Below are positions 18,689 through 28,015 of a DNA stretch of 64,000 nt, piece after piece (positions within the stretch are counted from its first letter, which is position 1; each line of letters opens with the position of its first letter). The stretch covers positions 164,531-228,530 of the forward strand of contig NZ_QHJG01000021.1 of the NCBI RefSeq assembly GCF_003184185.1, written 5' to 3'. Under the pieces are notes generated by a model, which had not been told where the DNA came from, searched no databases, and saw only the letters and a program-made list of their open reading frames with translations. Made by a program: the position numbers and the translations under genes. Source of the DNA: Legionella qingyii (GTDB taxonomy: Bacteria > Pseudomonadota > Gammaproteobacteria > Legionellales > Legionellaceae).

Positions 18689-20218
18689 ATGATTCCTGGT
18701 AGTGACCTGGTCGATCTTTCCCGTTTACAGTTTGCTCTAACTGCGCTTTATCATTTTCTTTTTGTCCCACTCACGTTGGGTTTGTCGTTACTTTTAGCTG
18801 TCATGGAAACAATCTATGTAATGACTGGCCGTGATATTTGGCGACAAATGGTCAAATATTGGGGCGTTCTCTTCGGTATTAATTTTGTTTTAGGTGTAGC
18901 TACCGGATTGACCATGGAGTTCCAGTTTGGAACAAATTGGGCCTACTATTCCCATTATGTTGGTGATGTTTTTGGTGCTCCACTGGCTATTGAAGGACTT
19001 ATGGCTTTCTTTTTAGAGGCCACTTTTGTCGGCTTGTTCTTTTTCGGCTGGGATAGATTAAGTCGCGTGCAGCATATGTGTTGTACCTGGTTGCTCGCTT
19101 TAGGCACAAATCTTTCAGCATTATGGATTTTGATTGCCAATGGCTGGATGCAAAACCCTGTCGGGGCGGAATTTAATTTCCATACCATGCGCATGGAAGT
19201 CACTGATTTTGTTGCCGTGATGTTTAATCCGGTTGCCCAAGCCAAATTCGTTCATACTATTAGTGCTGGCTACGTTACTGGTTCAATCTTTGTCTTATCC
19301 ATTAGCGCCTACTTTTTATTACGCGGCAGAAACATCAACTTTGCCAAACGGTCAATAACCGTGGCAGCAAGCTTTGGACTTGCATCTGCTTTAGCCGTAG
19401 TTGTATTGGGCGATGAAAGCGGTCATCTTGACAATGAAAATCAAAAAATGAAATTCGCAGCAATCGAAGCCATGTGGCATACGGAAAAAGCTCCTGCTGG
19501 CCTAACAGTTTTCGGCATTCCTAATGAAGAAACAATGACAACTGATTATGCCTTGAATATCCCTTATGTTTTGGGATTAATTGCAACACGTACGTTCACG
19601 CAACCATTACAAGGTATTGCTGAGTTAATCGATCAAGGAAAAGAACGCATCAAAGAAGGAATGCTTGCTTATGAAGCATTAACCCGATTACAAAAAAATC
19701 CTAATGACGAACAAGCAAAAGCAGATTTTACCGCTCACAATAAATATTTGGGTTACGGCCTGCTTTTGAAGAAATATACTGAGAAGGTAGTTGATGCAAC
19801 TGAAGATCAAATTAACCAAGCAGCACATGATCTGAAACCTCGTGTCACTCCTTTATTTTTCTCGTTTCGTATTATGGTCGCTTGCGGATTCTTCTTCATT
19901 CTCTTATTTGCAATAGGCTTCTACTTGTCTATGAGACGTAAATTACATACTACCCGCTGGTATTTGCGCATGGCATTTTTCTCATTGCCATTACCTTGGA
20001 TTGCTGCAGAGCTAGGTTGGGTCGTTGCAGAATATGGACGCCAACCTTGGGTAGTCCAGGATATCCTACCTACTGCTATGGGTACATCTACTTTAAGTAC
20101 TACTCAAGTATTAACCTCAATAACGGGTTTTATCCTCTTTTATTCAGTTCTTGCCGTGGTTGAAATTTTCTTGATGGTTAAGTACATCCGTCTTGGCCCT
20201 GATAATATGGCTCACTAG
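18689..20218 (+). CDS. cydA: Cytochrome bd ubiquinol oxidase subunit I
   Basis: The quinol-oxidising, haem-bearing subunit of cytochrome bd, in the inner membrane; 509 residues. The high-spin haem ligand His22 lies in ALTALYHFLFVPLTLG (E. coli His19). NPVAQAKFVHT holds the low-spin haem His, and EYGRQPW is the conserved motif. The periplasmic Q-loop carries the long insertion seen in E. coli-type CydA (about residues 290-385). A GAGGTGAG ribosome-binding site precedes the ATG. It is followed by cydB after 10 bp. It is the high-affinity terminal oxidase for microaerobic growth. Confidence 0.98.
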   Translation: MIPGSDLVDLSRLQFALTALYHFLFVPLTLGLSLLLAVMETIYVMTGRDIWRQMVKYWGVLFGINFVLGVATGLTMEFQFGTNWAYYSHYVGDVFGAPLAIEGLMAFFLEATFVGLFFFGWDRLSRVQHMCCTWLLALGTNLSALWILIANGWMQNPVGAEFNFHTMRMEVTDFVAVMFNPVAQAKFVHTISAGYVTGSIFVLSISAYFLLRGRNINFAKRSITVAASFGLASALAVVVLGDESGHLDNENQKMKFAAIEAMWHTEKAPAGLTVFGIPNEETMTTDYALNIPYVLGLIATRTFTQPLQGIAELIDQGKERIKEGMLAYEALTRLQKNPNDEQAKADFTAHNKYLGYGLLLKKYTEKVVDATEDQINQAAHDLKPRVTPLFFSFRIMVACGFFFILLFAIGFYLSMRRKLHTTRWYLRMAFFSLPLPWIAAELGWVVAEYGRQPWVVQDILPTAMGTSTLSTTQVLTSITGFILFYSVLAVVEIFLMVKYIRLGPDNMAH

Positions 20219-20228
20219 GAGATTCATT

Positions 20229-21365
20229 ATGCCTTTGGATTATGAAACATTACGAATTATATGGTGGATTCTACTCGGTTTATTACTGATTGGTTTTGCG
20301 ATCATGGATGGTTTTGACCTGGGTGTTGCCATGTGGCTACCGTGGCTTGCAAAAACAGATACAGAACGGCGCATATTAATTAATAGCATTGGGCCGACTT
20401 GGGAAGGAAACCAAGTCTGGTTTATTCTGGGTGGAGGTGCAATCTTTGCTGCCTGGCCAGCCTTATATGCCCTCTCCTTCTCAGGTTTTTATTTGGCGAT
20501 GCTGGTAGTATTGTTGGCTCTAATTTTGCGTCCTGTTGGATTTAAATACCGTTCAAAACTAACCAATCCTCAATGGCGCTCATTTTGGGATTATGCATTA
20601 TTTGTCGGCGGCTTTGTACCTGCGCTGATATTTGGGGTTGCCGTTGGCAATGTATTACAAGGCGTTCCTTTTTATTTTGATGAATACTTACGACCATTCT
20701 ATACTGGCAGCTTCTTTGGCCTATTAAATCCTTTTGCCCTATTGTGTGGATTACTGTCCGTGTTGATGCTCGCCATGCATGGTGCTTTTTTTCTTAACTT
20801 GAGGACAGAGGGTCATATACAACAACGAGCCCGAAGTGCAGCAAAGATATCTGCGCTACTTGCCTTATTACTTTTTATCAGTGCGGGAATTTGGCTTCAT
20901 TACGGTATTGATGGCTATAGTCTAACGAGTAATTTAGCCCATGATGGCCCATCAAACCCCCATTACAAGACGGCTATTCGGCAAGCAGATGCTTGGTTTT
21001 CCAACTACCGTAGTCTGCCCATAACCTTATTTGCTCCGGGGATTGGAATTATTGCAGCCTTACTTGCGCTTATTGCTGCAAAACATATTAAAACTGCTTT
21101 TATTTGCAGTGCTCTTTCTGTTGCTGGGATTATCTCCACCGTGGGTGTTAGTATGTTTCCATTTATACTGCCCTCATCATCTAATCCTGAGCAAAGCTTG
21201 CTTGTATGGGATAGCTCTTCAAGCCAGTTAACTTTGTTTATTATGCTAGTAGCTACTGTTATTTTCTTACCTATAGTTTTGGCCTATACCGCCTGGGTTT
21301 ATCGCGTATTAAGAGGAAAAATAACAGAACAAACAATTATTAAAAATCAAGATACGGCCTATTAG
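20229..21365 (+). CDS. cydB: Cytochrome bd ubiquinol oxidase subunit II
   Basis: Structural partner of CydA, 378 residues and about nine helices. The N-terminal signature is intact: IMDGFDLGVAMWLPW, INSIGPTWEGNQVW and ALILRPVGFKYR. The ATG at 20229 has GGAG nine bases upstream; upstream in-frame starts inside cydA are unlikely. It lies 10 bp after cydA and 9 bp before cydX in one operon. Confidence 0.98.
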   Translation: MPLDYETLRIIWWILLGLLLIGFAIMDGFDLGVAMWLPWLAKTDTERRILINSIGPTWEGNQVWFILGGGAIFAAWPALYALSFSGFYLAMLVVLLALILRPVGFKYRSKLTNPQWRSFWDYALFVGGFVPALIFGVAVGNVLQGVPFYFDEYLRPFYTGSFFGLLNPFALLCGLLSVLMLAMHGAFFLNLRTEGHIQQRARSAAKISALLALLLFISAGIWLHYGIDGYSLTSNLAHDGPSNPHYKTAIRQADAWFSNYRSLPITLFAPGIGIIAALLALIAAKHIKTAFICSALSVAGIISTVGVSMFPFILPSSSNPEQSLLVWDSSSSQLTLFIMLVATVIFLPIVLAYTAWVYRVLRGKITEQTIIKNQDTAY

Positions 21366-21374
21366 GAGGTTATT

Positions 21375-21479
21375 ATGTGGTATTTTTCTTGGATTTTGGG
21401 TACTGGTCTGGCCTGCTGTTTTGCCATCTTAAATGCAATGTGGCTTGAACTCGATGACTCAAAGGATGAGCCCAAATAA
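21375..21479 (+). CDS. cydX: Cytochrome bd small subunit CydX
   Basis: A 34-residue gene too short for most ORF callers. The product begins MWYFSWILGTGLACCFAILN and ends in an acidic tail (WLELDDSKDEPK): one transmembrane helix with the typical MWYF...WxLG start of CydX. The ribosome-binding site AGGAGG sits six bases upstream. Nine bases separate it from cydB, and a terminator follows. In E. coli CydX is needed for oxidase activity and haem stability. Confidence 0.93.
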   Translation: MWYFSWILGTGLACCFAILNAMWLELDDSKDEPK

Positions 21480-21490
21480 ACCTAAGCCAT

Positions 21491-21521
21491 AACCCGAGAA
21501 ATGATATTTCTCGGGTTTCTG
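21491..21521 (+). terminator. Terminator of the cyd operon
   Basis: AACCCGAGAAAT (21491-21502) and ATTTCTCGGGTT (21506-21517) form a perfect 12-bp stem with a 3-nt loop, followed by TTCT. It lies 11 bp after cydX and before the convergent gene ending at 21538. The near-symmetrical flanks may let it serve both directions. Confidence 0.8.
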
Positions 21522-21537
21522 CTATTCATGCAATAAG

Positions 21538-22812
21538 CTATAACCCCACCCAACGAATAAACTCATTGTGCGCATTTAAATTAACTGAAGGGCCGCCCTC
21601 AAAATAAACTGTAAAACTATTCGCAAGCTCATTTGTTCTGGATAAACCACCATTAATTTTGACCTCTTTGATTTTGCCTAAATTGACAATCTGCATTTGC
21701 GTTTCATAATAACCACCCCGCACTATTTTTAAAACAGGTATTACAAAATGAATGGCATTTATGCCGTCGTCTTGGCTTGCAGTACTATCCCTCGTGTTAT
21801 TTTTAGCCAAATAATAAAGTTCTGATGCGTTCAGTGCAATGTACTCTGCATTATTGATCTGGCGTCGTAGCATCCGTGTCAATGGTGCTGTAGTATGAAA
21901 TACACGTTCGTAAGTATCTGCGGAAATGACTGCAACAGGTTTACTTTCAGCATTCTTACTGCCTTTATAGCCACTACCCACGAATAAAATAGCATCACGA
22001 TGTTCATCAGGAGCAGAGACCGGTACTTGGATTGTAGGATCATTCGTATGTTGAGCCGCGGTAGTTTTATCACAATTTAAAAATTTTGATTTGGCAAACC
22101 ACGCATCGCTAGGATAATAAATGACCAATAAGGATTTATCCTTTATCGTATTAATAATTCCTTGGGAAGTCGCTAAAGGAAGCGCAGGACATCCCCAACT
22201 TCGTCCGGGTCGTCCATATCTTTTAATGAAACCTTCTTCTACATACCAACCAGAATGCATCACAACAGACCGACTTGATGCATTATCGTTAAAATTACGA
22301 TCCAAACCATCCAAACGTAATGAAAGACCATCACGGCCATAATAAGCTTGTTGGGTTTGATAAACTCCAATACTGCTTGCTTTACTGTTAAATTTATTAG
22401 AAAAGAAATTAGTCAATAAAGCCCCAGATTTAATACCGTGCGAAACATAGGTATAAAACAATAATTTTCTTGCTTTTAAATCAAAAACCCAGAAACGCTT
22501 CTCATTGGAAGGTAAAGAGTAATCAATAATGGTTAAAATATTATTATGTTCCACATTATAATTTGTAGCACACTTGAGGGTAGTAAGTACTTTGTTAATC
22601 ACAAGCGGATTTAAATTAGGCGCTTCATGTGCCAACAATGACTTAATATCATTTAAGTAAAGATCGTTAATTTGCTCGAGCCCCGGAAAAGGTGCTATTT
22701 CACTGATGAAACGAGCATCATCCTTCATAGTTCGAGCCTGAGGGAGCTCCAAAGGAAGTTGCGGAAAATAGCTTATGGTTGCTGCTAAAAATAATAGCAG
22801 AAGAGCGCTCAT
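21538..22812 (-). CDS. Murein L,D-transpeptidase catalytic-domain protein (YkuD_2 type)
   Basis: A 424-residue exported protein with an N-terminal hydrophobic signal (ALLLLFLAATISYF). Residues about 90-240 form the L,D-transpeptidase-like domain: FWVFDLKARKLL, then HSGWYVEEGF and the catalytic motif RSWGCPALP with its cysteine. Family members with this motif set act on peptidoglycan in the periplasm. The C-terminal 170 residues (KPVAVISADTYERV and a beta-rich tail) are not part of the catalytic domain and were not recognised. It is convergent with the cyd operon. Confidence 0.85.
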   Translation of the reverse strand: MSALLLLFLAATISYFPQLPLELPQARTMKDDARFISEIAPFPGLEQINDLYLNDIKSLLAHEAPNLNPLVINKVLTTLKCATNYNVEHNNILTIIDYSLPSNEKRFWVFDLKARKLLFYTYVSHGIKSGALLTNFFSNKFNSKASSIGVYQTQQAYYGRDGLSLRLDGLDRNFNDNASSRSVVMHSGWYVEEGFIKRYGRPGRSWGCPALPLATSQGIINTIKDKSLLVIYYPSDAWFAKSKFLNCDKTTAAQHTNDPTIQVPVSAPDEHRDAILFVGSGYKGSKNAESKPVAVISADTYERVFHTTAPLTRMLRRQINNAEYIALNASELYYLAKNNTRDSTASQDDGINAIHFVIPVLKIVRGGYYETQMQIVNLGKIKEVKINGGLSRTNELANSFTVYFEGGPSVNLNAHNEFIRWVGL

Positions 22813-22935
22813 GATTTGTCCTTATTTTTATTTGTTCAAATCCTGTATTTTTAATATAGCTCAAATTTTTCATTGCAACTGATATTTTATGAAACGCCAA
22901 GTGATTTATTTTTAAGCAATTTGAATTCATTGAGG

Positions 22936-22959
22936 AGGTTGAGCGCTCACGCTCAACCT
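22936..22959 (-). terminator. Stable hairpin directly after the stop of the 127-residue gene
   Basis: AGGTTGAGCG and CGCTCAACCT form a perfect 10-bp stem with a CTCA loop, eight bases beyond the stop codon at 22967 (minus strand). There is no T-tract on the minus strand, so it may stabilise the 3' end rather than terminate. The 22813-22935 stretch holds nothing else recognisable. Confidence 0.5.
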
Positions 22960-22966
22960 AAATCGA

Positions 22967-23350
22967 TTACATGGTTTTTGCAGGGGTTTCTGAGGTATTT
23001 TCTTCATTGGGTTCATATCTGTAACAAATACTCGTTACTGCGTTGGTCATATGCAAAAAAGCATTTCCTAAGCTCACTGGAAGCGAATTTGAAGTGCAAC
23101 CTGATGTAGCTCCTGCATAAACAGTACCCAAACTTGTAAAATTAAGAGCGGCATTTCCTATACTAGACAAAGCATTATCATTGCTACTAAAGGTAACTAC
23201 ATTAAGCGCAAGCATAGCTATCTCAAAACCATTTTCCCAAACCGTTTCCGGATTAGAAAATAGATTATAAGCAGCCATTGTTAGAGCAAGACCATTTGCA
23301 ACTTGCATCGTTGCACGCCATCTATTTTCCTTATTAAAAAAACTTATCAC
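22967..23350 (-). CDS. Unrecognised Legionella-type small protein
   Basis: A 127-residue protein not recognised. The best start is GTG at 23350 with a very strong AAGGAGG six bases upstream; upstream in-frame ATG codons lack such a site. It contains moderately hydrophobic helices (MQVANGLALTMAAYNLF, FEIAMLALNVVTF) and a Gly/Ala-rich centre, with three cysteines, and ends in a charged tail. It could be membrane-associated. No partner genes. Confidence 0.6.
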   Translation of the reverse strand: MISFFNKENRWRATMQVANGLALTMAAYNLFSNPETVWENGFEIAMLALNVVTFSSNDNALSSIGNAALNFTSLGTVYAGATSGCTSNSLPVSLGNAFLHMTNAVTSICYRYEPNEENTSETPAKTM

Positions 23351-23461
23351 GTTTATCCTCCTTAATGCAGTTAAATCTGATCGAACTTTAAACATTAAGT
23401 TTTTAAAAATCAAGCACTTTATGGGATTGTTTGCAAGAGTAACCTATGTGAAAGGCTCCAG

Positions 23462-23713
23462 CTATTGAAAGCAAAATGAAGAGTTATATCCACCAGATAA
23501 GGACTCCATTTTTTCTTCAATTTGGCGAGCTACTTTTAAATAATGATCCTGGTTTTGGCTATCAAACAGTTGATCCATAAGCTGCTGGCCTTCCTTGCTA
23601 TTAATAAAGTCACGCTGTTCTGCTGTTATGACCTTGACGGTACAATTGTTCATTACCCAGTTGTATGAGTTAATTGGTGTGGATTTTTTAAAAAAATTCG
23701 CTTTAAATTGCAT
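23462..23713 (-). CDS. Short hypothetical protein
   Basis: An 83-residue soluble protein, not recognised. It is polar, with a helical centre (TAEQRDFINSKEGQQLMDQL) and a YLKVARQIEEKM helix. AGAG lies upstream of the ATG. It is oriented like the preceding 127-residue gene with about 110 bp between them, so the two may be co-expressed. It could be spurious, though codon use looks ordinary for the region. Confidence 0.5.
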   Translation of the reverse strand: MQFKANFFKKSTPINSYNWVMNNCTVKVITAEQRDFINSKEGQQLMDQLFDSQNQDHYLKVARQIEEKMESLSGGYNSSFCFQ

Positions 23714-24016
23714 CTAATTTCTCTTAGAAAAAAACTAAGTGAGGCATAATAATTAGGGATGCTTAAAAAAGCGATATTTTACTTATCAATATTAAAATTA
23801 ACCTCTAAATGCATTATTATTGTTTTGATTTGTACCTCTTATATCGATATATCAATTCTAAATAAGCTAAACCAGGTCTTCATGGCCTCTTCATAAAATG
23901 CACTTCAATTCAAGTAAACATCTTCGGCTATCTACAATACGAAGACAATGATAGATTGATCCTTTATTGTTTATGCATTATGTTTTGTCCTTTTTTAACA
24001 TTACCGATACTTCATA
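23714..24016. other. Intergenic region without a recognised gene
   Basis: A 303-bp AT-rich divergent gap between the short hypothetical gene and the ABC exporter gene. It presumably holds both promoters. No tRNA, repeat element or small coding frame was recognised. Confidence 0.4.
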
Positions 24017-25780
24017 ATGACTCATTCTTCGACATCTGAACGATCTTATTTCAAAAAGTCTCTGCACTTGCTGTCTGATTATTTTTTAAATTCAAATGAT
24101 AAATGGAAGGCATGGGCGTTATTTTTGGGTTGTGTTTTAAGTACATTAACAATGATTGGTCTTAGTTTTGTTTTAGGATGGTGGTGCTTTCCATATATTT
24201 TTGCCGCATTTATAGTTAAAGATACTGCTATTTTGTTAATGGGATTAGGGGCTGGTCTTTTAATTGCTGGTGCGATGGCTGGTTTTAATTATTTGACCAA
24301 TTTTTTAAAAAATGAATTGTACATTAATTGGCGGTGCTGGTTAACTAAAAAAATAATCAATAAGTACTTGAATAACAATACAAATTATCTGGAAATTTCC
24401 CGAATTTATAATGACATTGATAACCCGGAACAACGTATTCAAGAAGACATAGATAAAGTTGTTGATTCATTTCTGAACTTATCTTTAGGGTTTATCGATA
24501 ACCTTTCAAATCTGGTCATTTATACTGTACTTTTAAGTTTAGCAGGCGGCTCATTATCCATTATGCTTTTTGGGGGAACTATAATAATCCCAGGATTTTT
24601 AGTATTGGTGGCACTGGGAGTAGGTATTGGAACTTCGCTCATCGGTTATTTTATAAATAGGTCTTTGCGCGAATCAACTAATGAAGAGACAATTGCTCAA
24701 TCCAATTTACGCTCTGATTTGCAACATATTAAAACGTTCTCTGAAGAAATCGCAATTGAACATGCGGAGAAATACTACCAAAACCGATTGGAGAAAGAGG
24801 TAGATGTATTAAATATAAAAACCAGAAAACGATTGTCCATTCAAAATGAAACCGCCTCATTTAATTTATTTAATGGGATACTCCAGGCAATTATCCCAGT
24901 CATCGCGGCAGCACCTTTATATTTCACTGATCTTATTACTTTGGATGTATTTTATTCTGCAGGATATTATTTTTCCATGATAACACGCTCTTTAAACTGG
25001 TTTATCAACTCTTTTGAAACGATTAATAAATTCCAAACGAGCTTAGGACGTATTGTAACGTTACAACAAACTTTGGATCAAAATAATGATGAATCCACCA
25101 AGAACATCATTCGCACTATAGGGCTTCAAAATAGAAACCTTATGGTACGAAATTTAGACCTTCACTTACACGGGAGTAATGAATTAGTCATTAAAGGTCT
25201 TAATTTACAATTTAAACCGGGAATTCATACTCTGATTCAAGCCCCTTCAGGAACAGGAAAAAGCAGTCTTTTTAAAGCAATAGCAGGAACATGGTTATCC
25301 GGCGAGGGAGAAATTCTTATCCCCAATAGCCTGGAATCTGTTTATTTTTTACCACAAAAGCCCACTCTTCCAAATGACACTCTGAGGGCGGTACTCGCTT
25401 ACCCTGATGCAAACTGTTCTTATTCTGATAGTGAATTGATTTCAGCTTTAAAAGCCGTAAATCTGGAATCACTTGCAGACAAATTGGATGAGCAAATTGG
25501 TTTTAAATCATTAGGTGAGCAACAACGAATTGCCTTTGCACGTGTATTACTCAGAAAACCCGACTGGATATTCCTGGATGAGGCCACCGCTTCTTTAGAT
25601 GAACATGTGGAGGAGCACGTATATTGTCGACTCAAGGAACTTCTGCCAAATACTACAATCATTAGTATCGCGCATCGCTCTACAGTGAGACATCATCATG
25701 ATAATGTTTTATTTTTTAATGTGAACACTAAGAAAGAAGTCAAGGTTGAAGAAAAGCAAGCGGTATTAGGTGTCATATAG
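24017..25780 (+). CDS. ABC transporter, fused permease and ATPase (SbmA/YddA-like family)
   Basis: A 587-residue half-transporter. Residues 1-340 form a six-helix membrane domain of the ABC_membrane_2 type, with the helix-loop sequence NWRCWLTKKIINKYL and DNPEQRIQEDI that mark this family. Residues 370-560 are the ATPase: Walker A APSGTGKSS, signature LGEQQRIAFAR, Walker B WIFLDEATASLD and an H-loop histidine in SIAHR. Relatives move peptides, vitamins or long-chain acyl compounds; the substrate here is unknown. It is a single gene, convergent with the efflux operon. Confidence 0.9.
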   Translation: MTHSSTSERSYFKKSLHLLSDYFLNSNDKWKAWALFLGCVLSTLTMIGLSFVLGWWCFPYIFAAFIVKDTAILLMGLGAGLLIAGAMAGFNYLTNFLKNELYINWRCWLTKKIINKYLNNNTNYLEISRIYNDIDNPEQRIQEDIDKVVDSFLNLSLGFIDNLSNLVIYTVLLSLAGGSLSIMLFGGTIIIPGFLVLVALGVGIGTSLIGYFINRSLRESTNEETIAQSNLRSDLQHIKTFSEEIAIEHAEKYYQNRLEKEVDVLNIKTRKRLSIQNETASFNLFNGILQAIIPVIAAAPLYFTDLITLDVFYSAGYYFSMITRSLNWFINSFETINKFQTSLGRIVTLQQTLDQNNDESTKNIIRTIGLQNRNLMVRNLDLHLHGSNELVIKGLNLQFKPGIHTLIQAPSGTGKSSLFKAIAGTWLSGEGEILIPNSLESVYFLPQKPTLPNDTLRAVLAYPDANCSYSDSELISALKAVNLESLADKLDEQIGFKSLGEQQRIAFARVLLRKPDWIFLDEATASLDEHVEEHVYCRLKELLPNTTIISIAHRSTVRHHHDNVLFFNVNTKKEVKVEEKQAVLGVI

Positions 25781-25803
25781 AATAACCACCAAGATCGTGT
25801 TCA

Positions 25804-27168
25804 TTATTTTCGCGCGAAAGAGCCATAATTATATCCGGCAGCTAAATCCTGATACAGATTGACAATAGTAATTAATTGCTCCAGCTTGTGTTGGTTTACT
25901 TCAATAGCGAGTTGATCTAATTTGACTTTTTCTTCAATCAAAACAAGATGGCTGATAATTCCTCTTTGATATAAATTCTGATTTAATCGATAAGCATTCC
26001 TTAGTTCGCGCTCTGCCCTCATTACATCATTAAGTCGCTTTGTATACAGTTCATGCGCGGATAAATCATTTGTTACATCTCTAAGTACTTTGCGTAAGGT
26101 ATCAGTGTAACGGTAATAGGACGCTTTATTTAAGCCTTTGGCTTTTTGTAATTGGCCTATAGCAGATGCCCTTAAAAAAGGGACTTCAAGAATGGCCTGA
26201 TTAAAATGAATCGCCTGGCCTAATTGCCCCCCATTGGCAACTTTAGCTATTTCACCACGTGCCATAGCTAAATTGATGGTGGGCAAGAAATGAGAAAAAG
26301 CGATACCAATTCCCGAATTGGCGGCACATAACTCTTGTGTTGCTTGCATCATGTCAGGGCGATTTTCAATAATAGTTAAGGGAAGAGCACCAATAATCAT
26401 TTGTTGGCTATTTAAGTCTCTAAAGTGCCGTTGCATCGGAAATCCCCCTGGATTTTCATTCAGTAAATAATGCAAAGCATTTTCGCTAACCACGATATTT
26501 TGTTGCACTATTCGTTCTTTAGCCTGGATTAATGAACGCTCTGTTTTGGCAAGTTCTAATTGAGTTCGTGCAAATAACCCACCTTGATACATCGCTTGAG
26601 TAATAGTAATTAATTGAGACAGATCATTCGCCAAAGAATGTAACAAACTTAATTGTTCCATTTGGCTTTGATAATTAAAGTAAGTGCTGGCAATCTGATT
26701 TATCACAGCCAGTCGAACGCCATAATACATTGCTTTTGTTGCTTTTAATTCATATTTGGCTCTCTGTTGTTCTTTAATCTGTTTAAAGATATTAATGGTA
26801 TAAGATGGAACAACTGTAAGTAGAACGCCAGGAAAACCTAAATAAGGGAAGGAAGAATAACCTGCATTCCCCGTGGCTTCAGGAATCCAATTCAGTTGTA
26901 CGCGCTTTAATTCACCTTGCGCTGCTTGAATATGAGCCATAGCGACTTTCACATCGTTATTATTGACCAGGCCTTTGTCAATTAGTGAATTTAAATTAGG
27001 GTCTTTAAATTGTTTCCACCATGGAAAACAAGGCAGGTTTTCATCGGAATTTATGAATTTAGAATCTTTGACAGTCCATTGATTAGGAGTAAGTAACGGC
27101 TTAGAGGTATGCTGAGTACAGGAATTCAACATGAAACCTAAAATCAGTAAGCCAATCATCCTAATCAA
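25804..27168 (-). CDS. Outer-membrane efflux lipoprotein (TolC/OprM-NodT family)
   Basis: The outer-membrane channel of a tripartite pump, about 455 residues. The lipoprotein signal GLLILGFMLNSC ends at the lipidated cysteine. Two repeated helical halves carry family patterns (NDVKVAMAHIQAAQGE, ENRPDMMQATQELCAANSGIGIAFSHFLPTI split between them). The start is uncertain: TTG at 27168 has GGAGA six bases upstream, ATG at 27159 is an alternative. It overlaps or abuts the stop of the FUSC gene, so it is the last gene of the pump operon. It is intact, unlike two genes upstream. Confidence 0.9.
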   Translation of the reverse strand: MIRMIGLLILGFMLNSCTQHTSKPLLTPNQWTVKDSKFINSDENLPCFPWWKQFKDPNLNSLIDKGLVNNNDVKVAMAHIQAAQGELKRVQLNWIPEATGNAGYSSFPYLGFPGVLLTVVPSYTINIFKQIKEQQRAKYELKATKAMYYGVRLAVINQIASTYFNYQSQMEQLSLLHSLANDLSQLITITQAMYQGGLFARTQLELAKTERSLIQAKERIVQQNIVVSENALHYLLNENPGGFPMQRHFRDLNSQQMIIGALPLTIIENRPDMMQATQELCAANSGIGIAFSHFLPTINLAMARGEIAKVANGGQLGQAIHFNQAILEVPFLRASAIGQLQKAKGLNKASYYRYTDTLRKVLRDVTNDLSAHELYTKRLNDVMRAERELRNAYRLNQNLYQRGIISHLVLIEEKVKLDQLAIEVNQHKLEQLITIVNLYQDLAAGYNYGSFARK

Positions 27169-27169
27169 T

Positions 27170-28015
27170 TTATTCTCCAATATATTTAATTCTTTGGCTT
27201 TGATTTATCCGAGTAAGTTGTTCCAGTATTGTCCGCGTTTCTATTTTTAGTACTTCATTCCTATGCGCTCCTAAAACAAATAGCCTTCGGATGTTATGAT
27301 ATGCTTGTTGGACTACAGAGCCAAAAGAGTCCAATTCATTTGCAAAATTCACATCTAAATCACGCTCATGTTTCGCTGCATCAACAAAAGCATATAAATC
27401 CAACATACTGGTGTTCAGTACAATACTTTCTTTTAAATAATGACTATCTCGTAATGGTTTTTGAGTTACTATATCAAAGAGTTTATTCAAATGAGTAATA
27501 ATTCTTTTTTGTAAATCAATATAAAATTTTCTCGATAATTGGCTATTGTGAAATACCAATGTTTCAAATAGATAACAAAGTAAAAATGCGACAATTGTCG
27601 ATAATAAATAGTCAAAAAAGAAATTAGGAACAGCATAATTATTTCTACCATAATAATCTGAGCCTAATGAAGTTAAAGTCACAGTGAAAATAGTAGGAAA
27701 TGCATAACGTTTTCCTAAAGAAAAGTAAGCCATGAATACAATAAAAGGAATAATAATCAGGATAAAACGAAAATCAATTTGCCCTATAACCCATAAAATA
27801 TAAGACAAAAGTAATCCAAACACCGCCCCCCAAAAACGATGGATCGTGCGTTGCAAACTTGCACCTCTATCAAATCCCGCGTAAATCATCATTACAGCAA
27901 AACCAATCCATCCAGCATGTGAATATCCTAAAAGACTTTGAATTGCCAATGCAGTTGAGAAAACGAGACAAATTTGTAATGCTCTTGTTTTTCGATAATC
28001 TACAATTTTAAACAT
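27170..28015 (-). CDS. FUSC-family inner-membrane protein
   Basis: A 281-residue protein with about six N-terminal helices (ALQICLVFSTALAIQSLLG, GWIGFAVMMIYAGFDRG, FWGAVFGLLLSYILW) typical of the aromatic acid exporter/fusaric acid resistance (FUSC) fold, then a long helical cytoplasmic segment. ATG 28015 has TTGGA upstream and overlaps the end of the preceding broken gene by 16 bp. With the adaptor, the outer-membrane channel and another FUSC-like gene it forms an AaeAB-like pump. The substrate, possibly an aromatic acid or toxic amphiphile, is inferred from the family. Confidence 0.85.
   Translation of the reverse strand: MFKIVDYRKTRALQICLVFSTALAIQSLLGYSHAGWIGFAVMMIYAGFDRGASLQRTIHRFWGAVFGLLLSYILWVIGQIDFRFILIIIPFIVFMAYFSLGKRYAFPTIFTVTLTSLGSDYYGRNNYAVPNFFFDYLLSTIVAFLLCYLFETLVFHNSQLSRKFYIDLQKRIITHLNKLFDIVTQKPLRDSHYLKESIVLNTSMLDLYAFVDAAKHERDLDVNFANELDSFGSVVQQAYHNIRRLFVLGAHRNEVLKIETRTILEQLTRINQSQRIKYIGE

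Noticed and set aside
22830..22860. GTTCAAATCC, like a tRNA T-arm
   Set aside because: No acceptor stem, anticodon arm or CCA-proximal pairing could be drawn around it.
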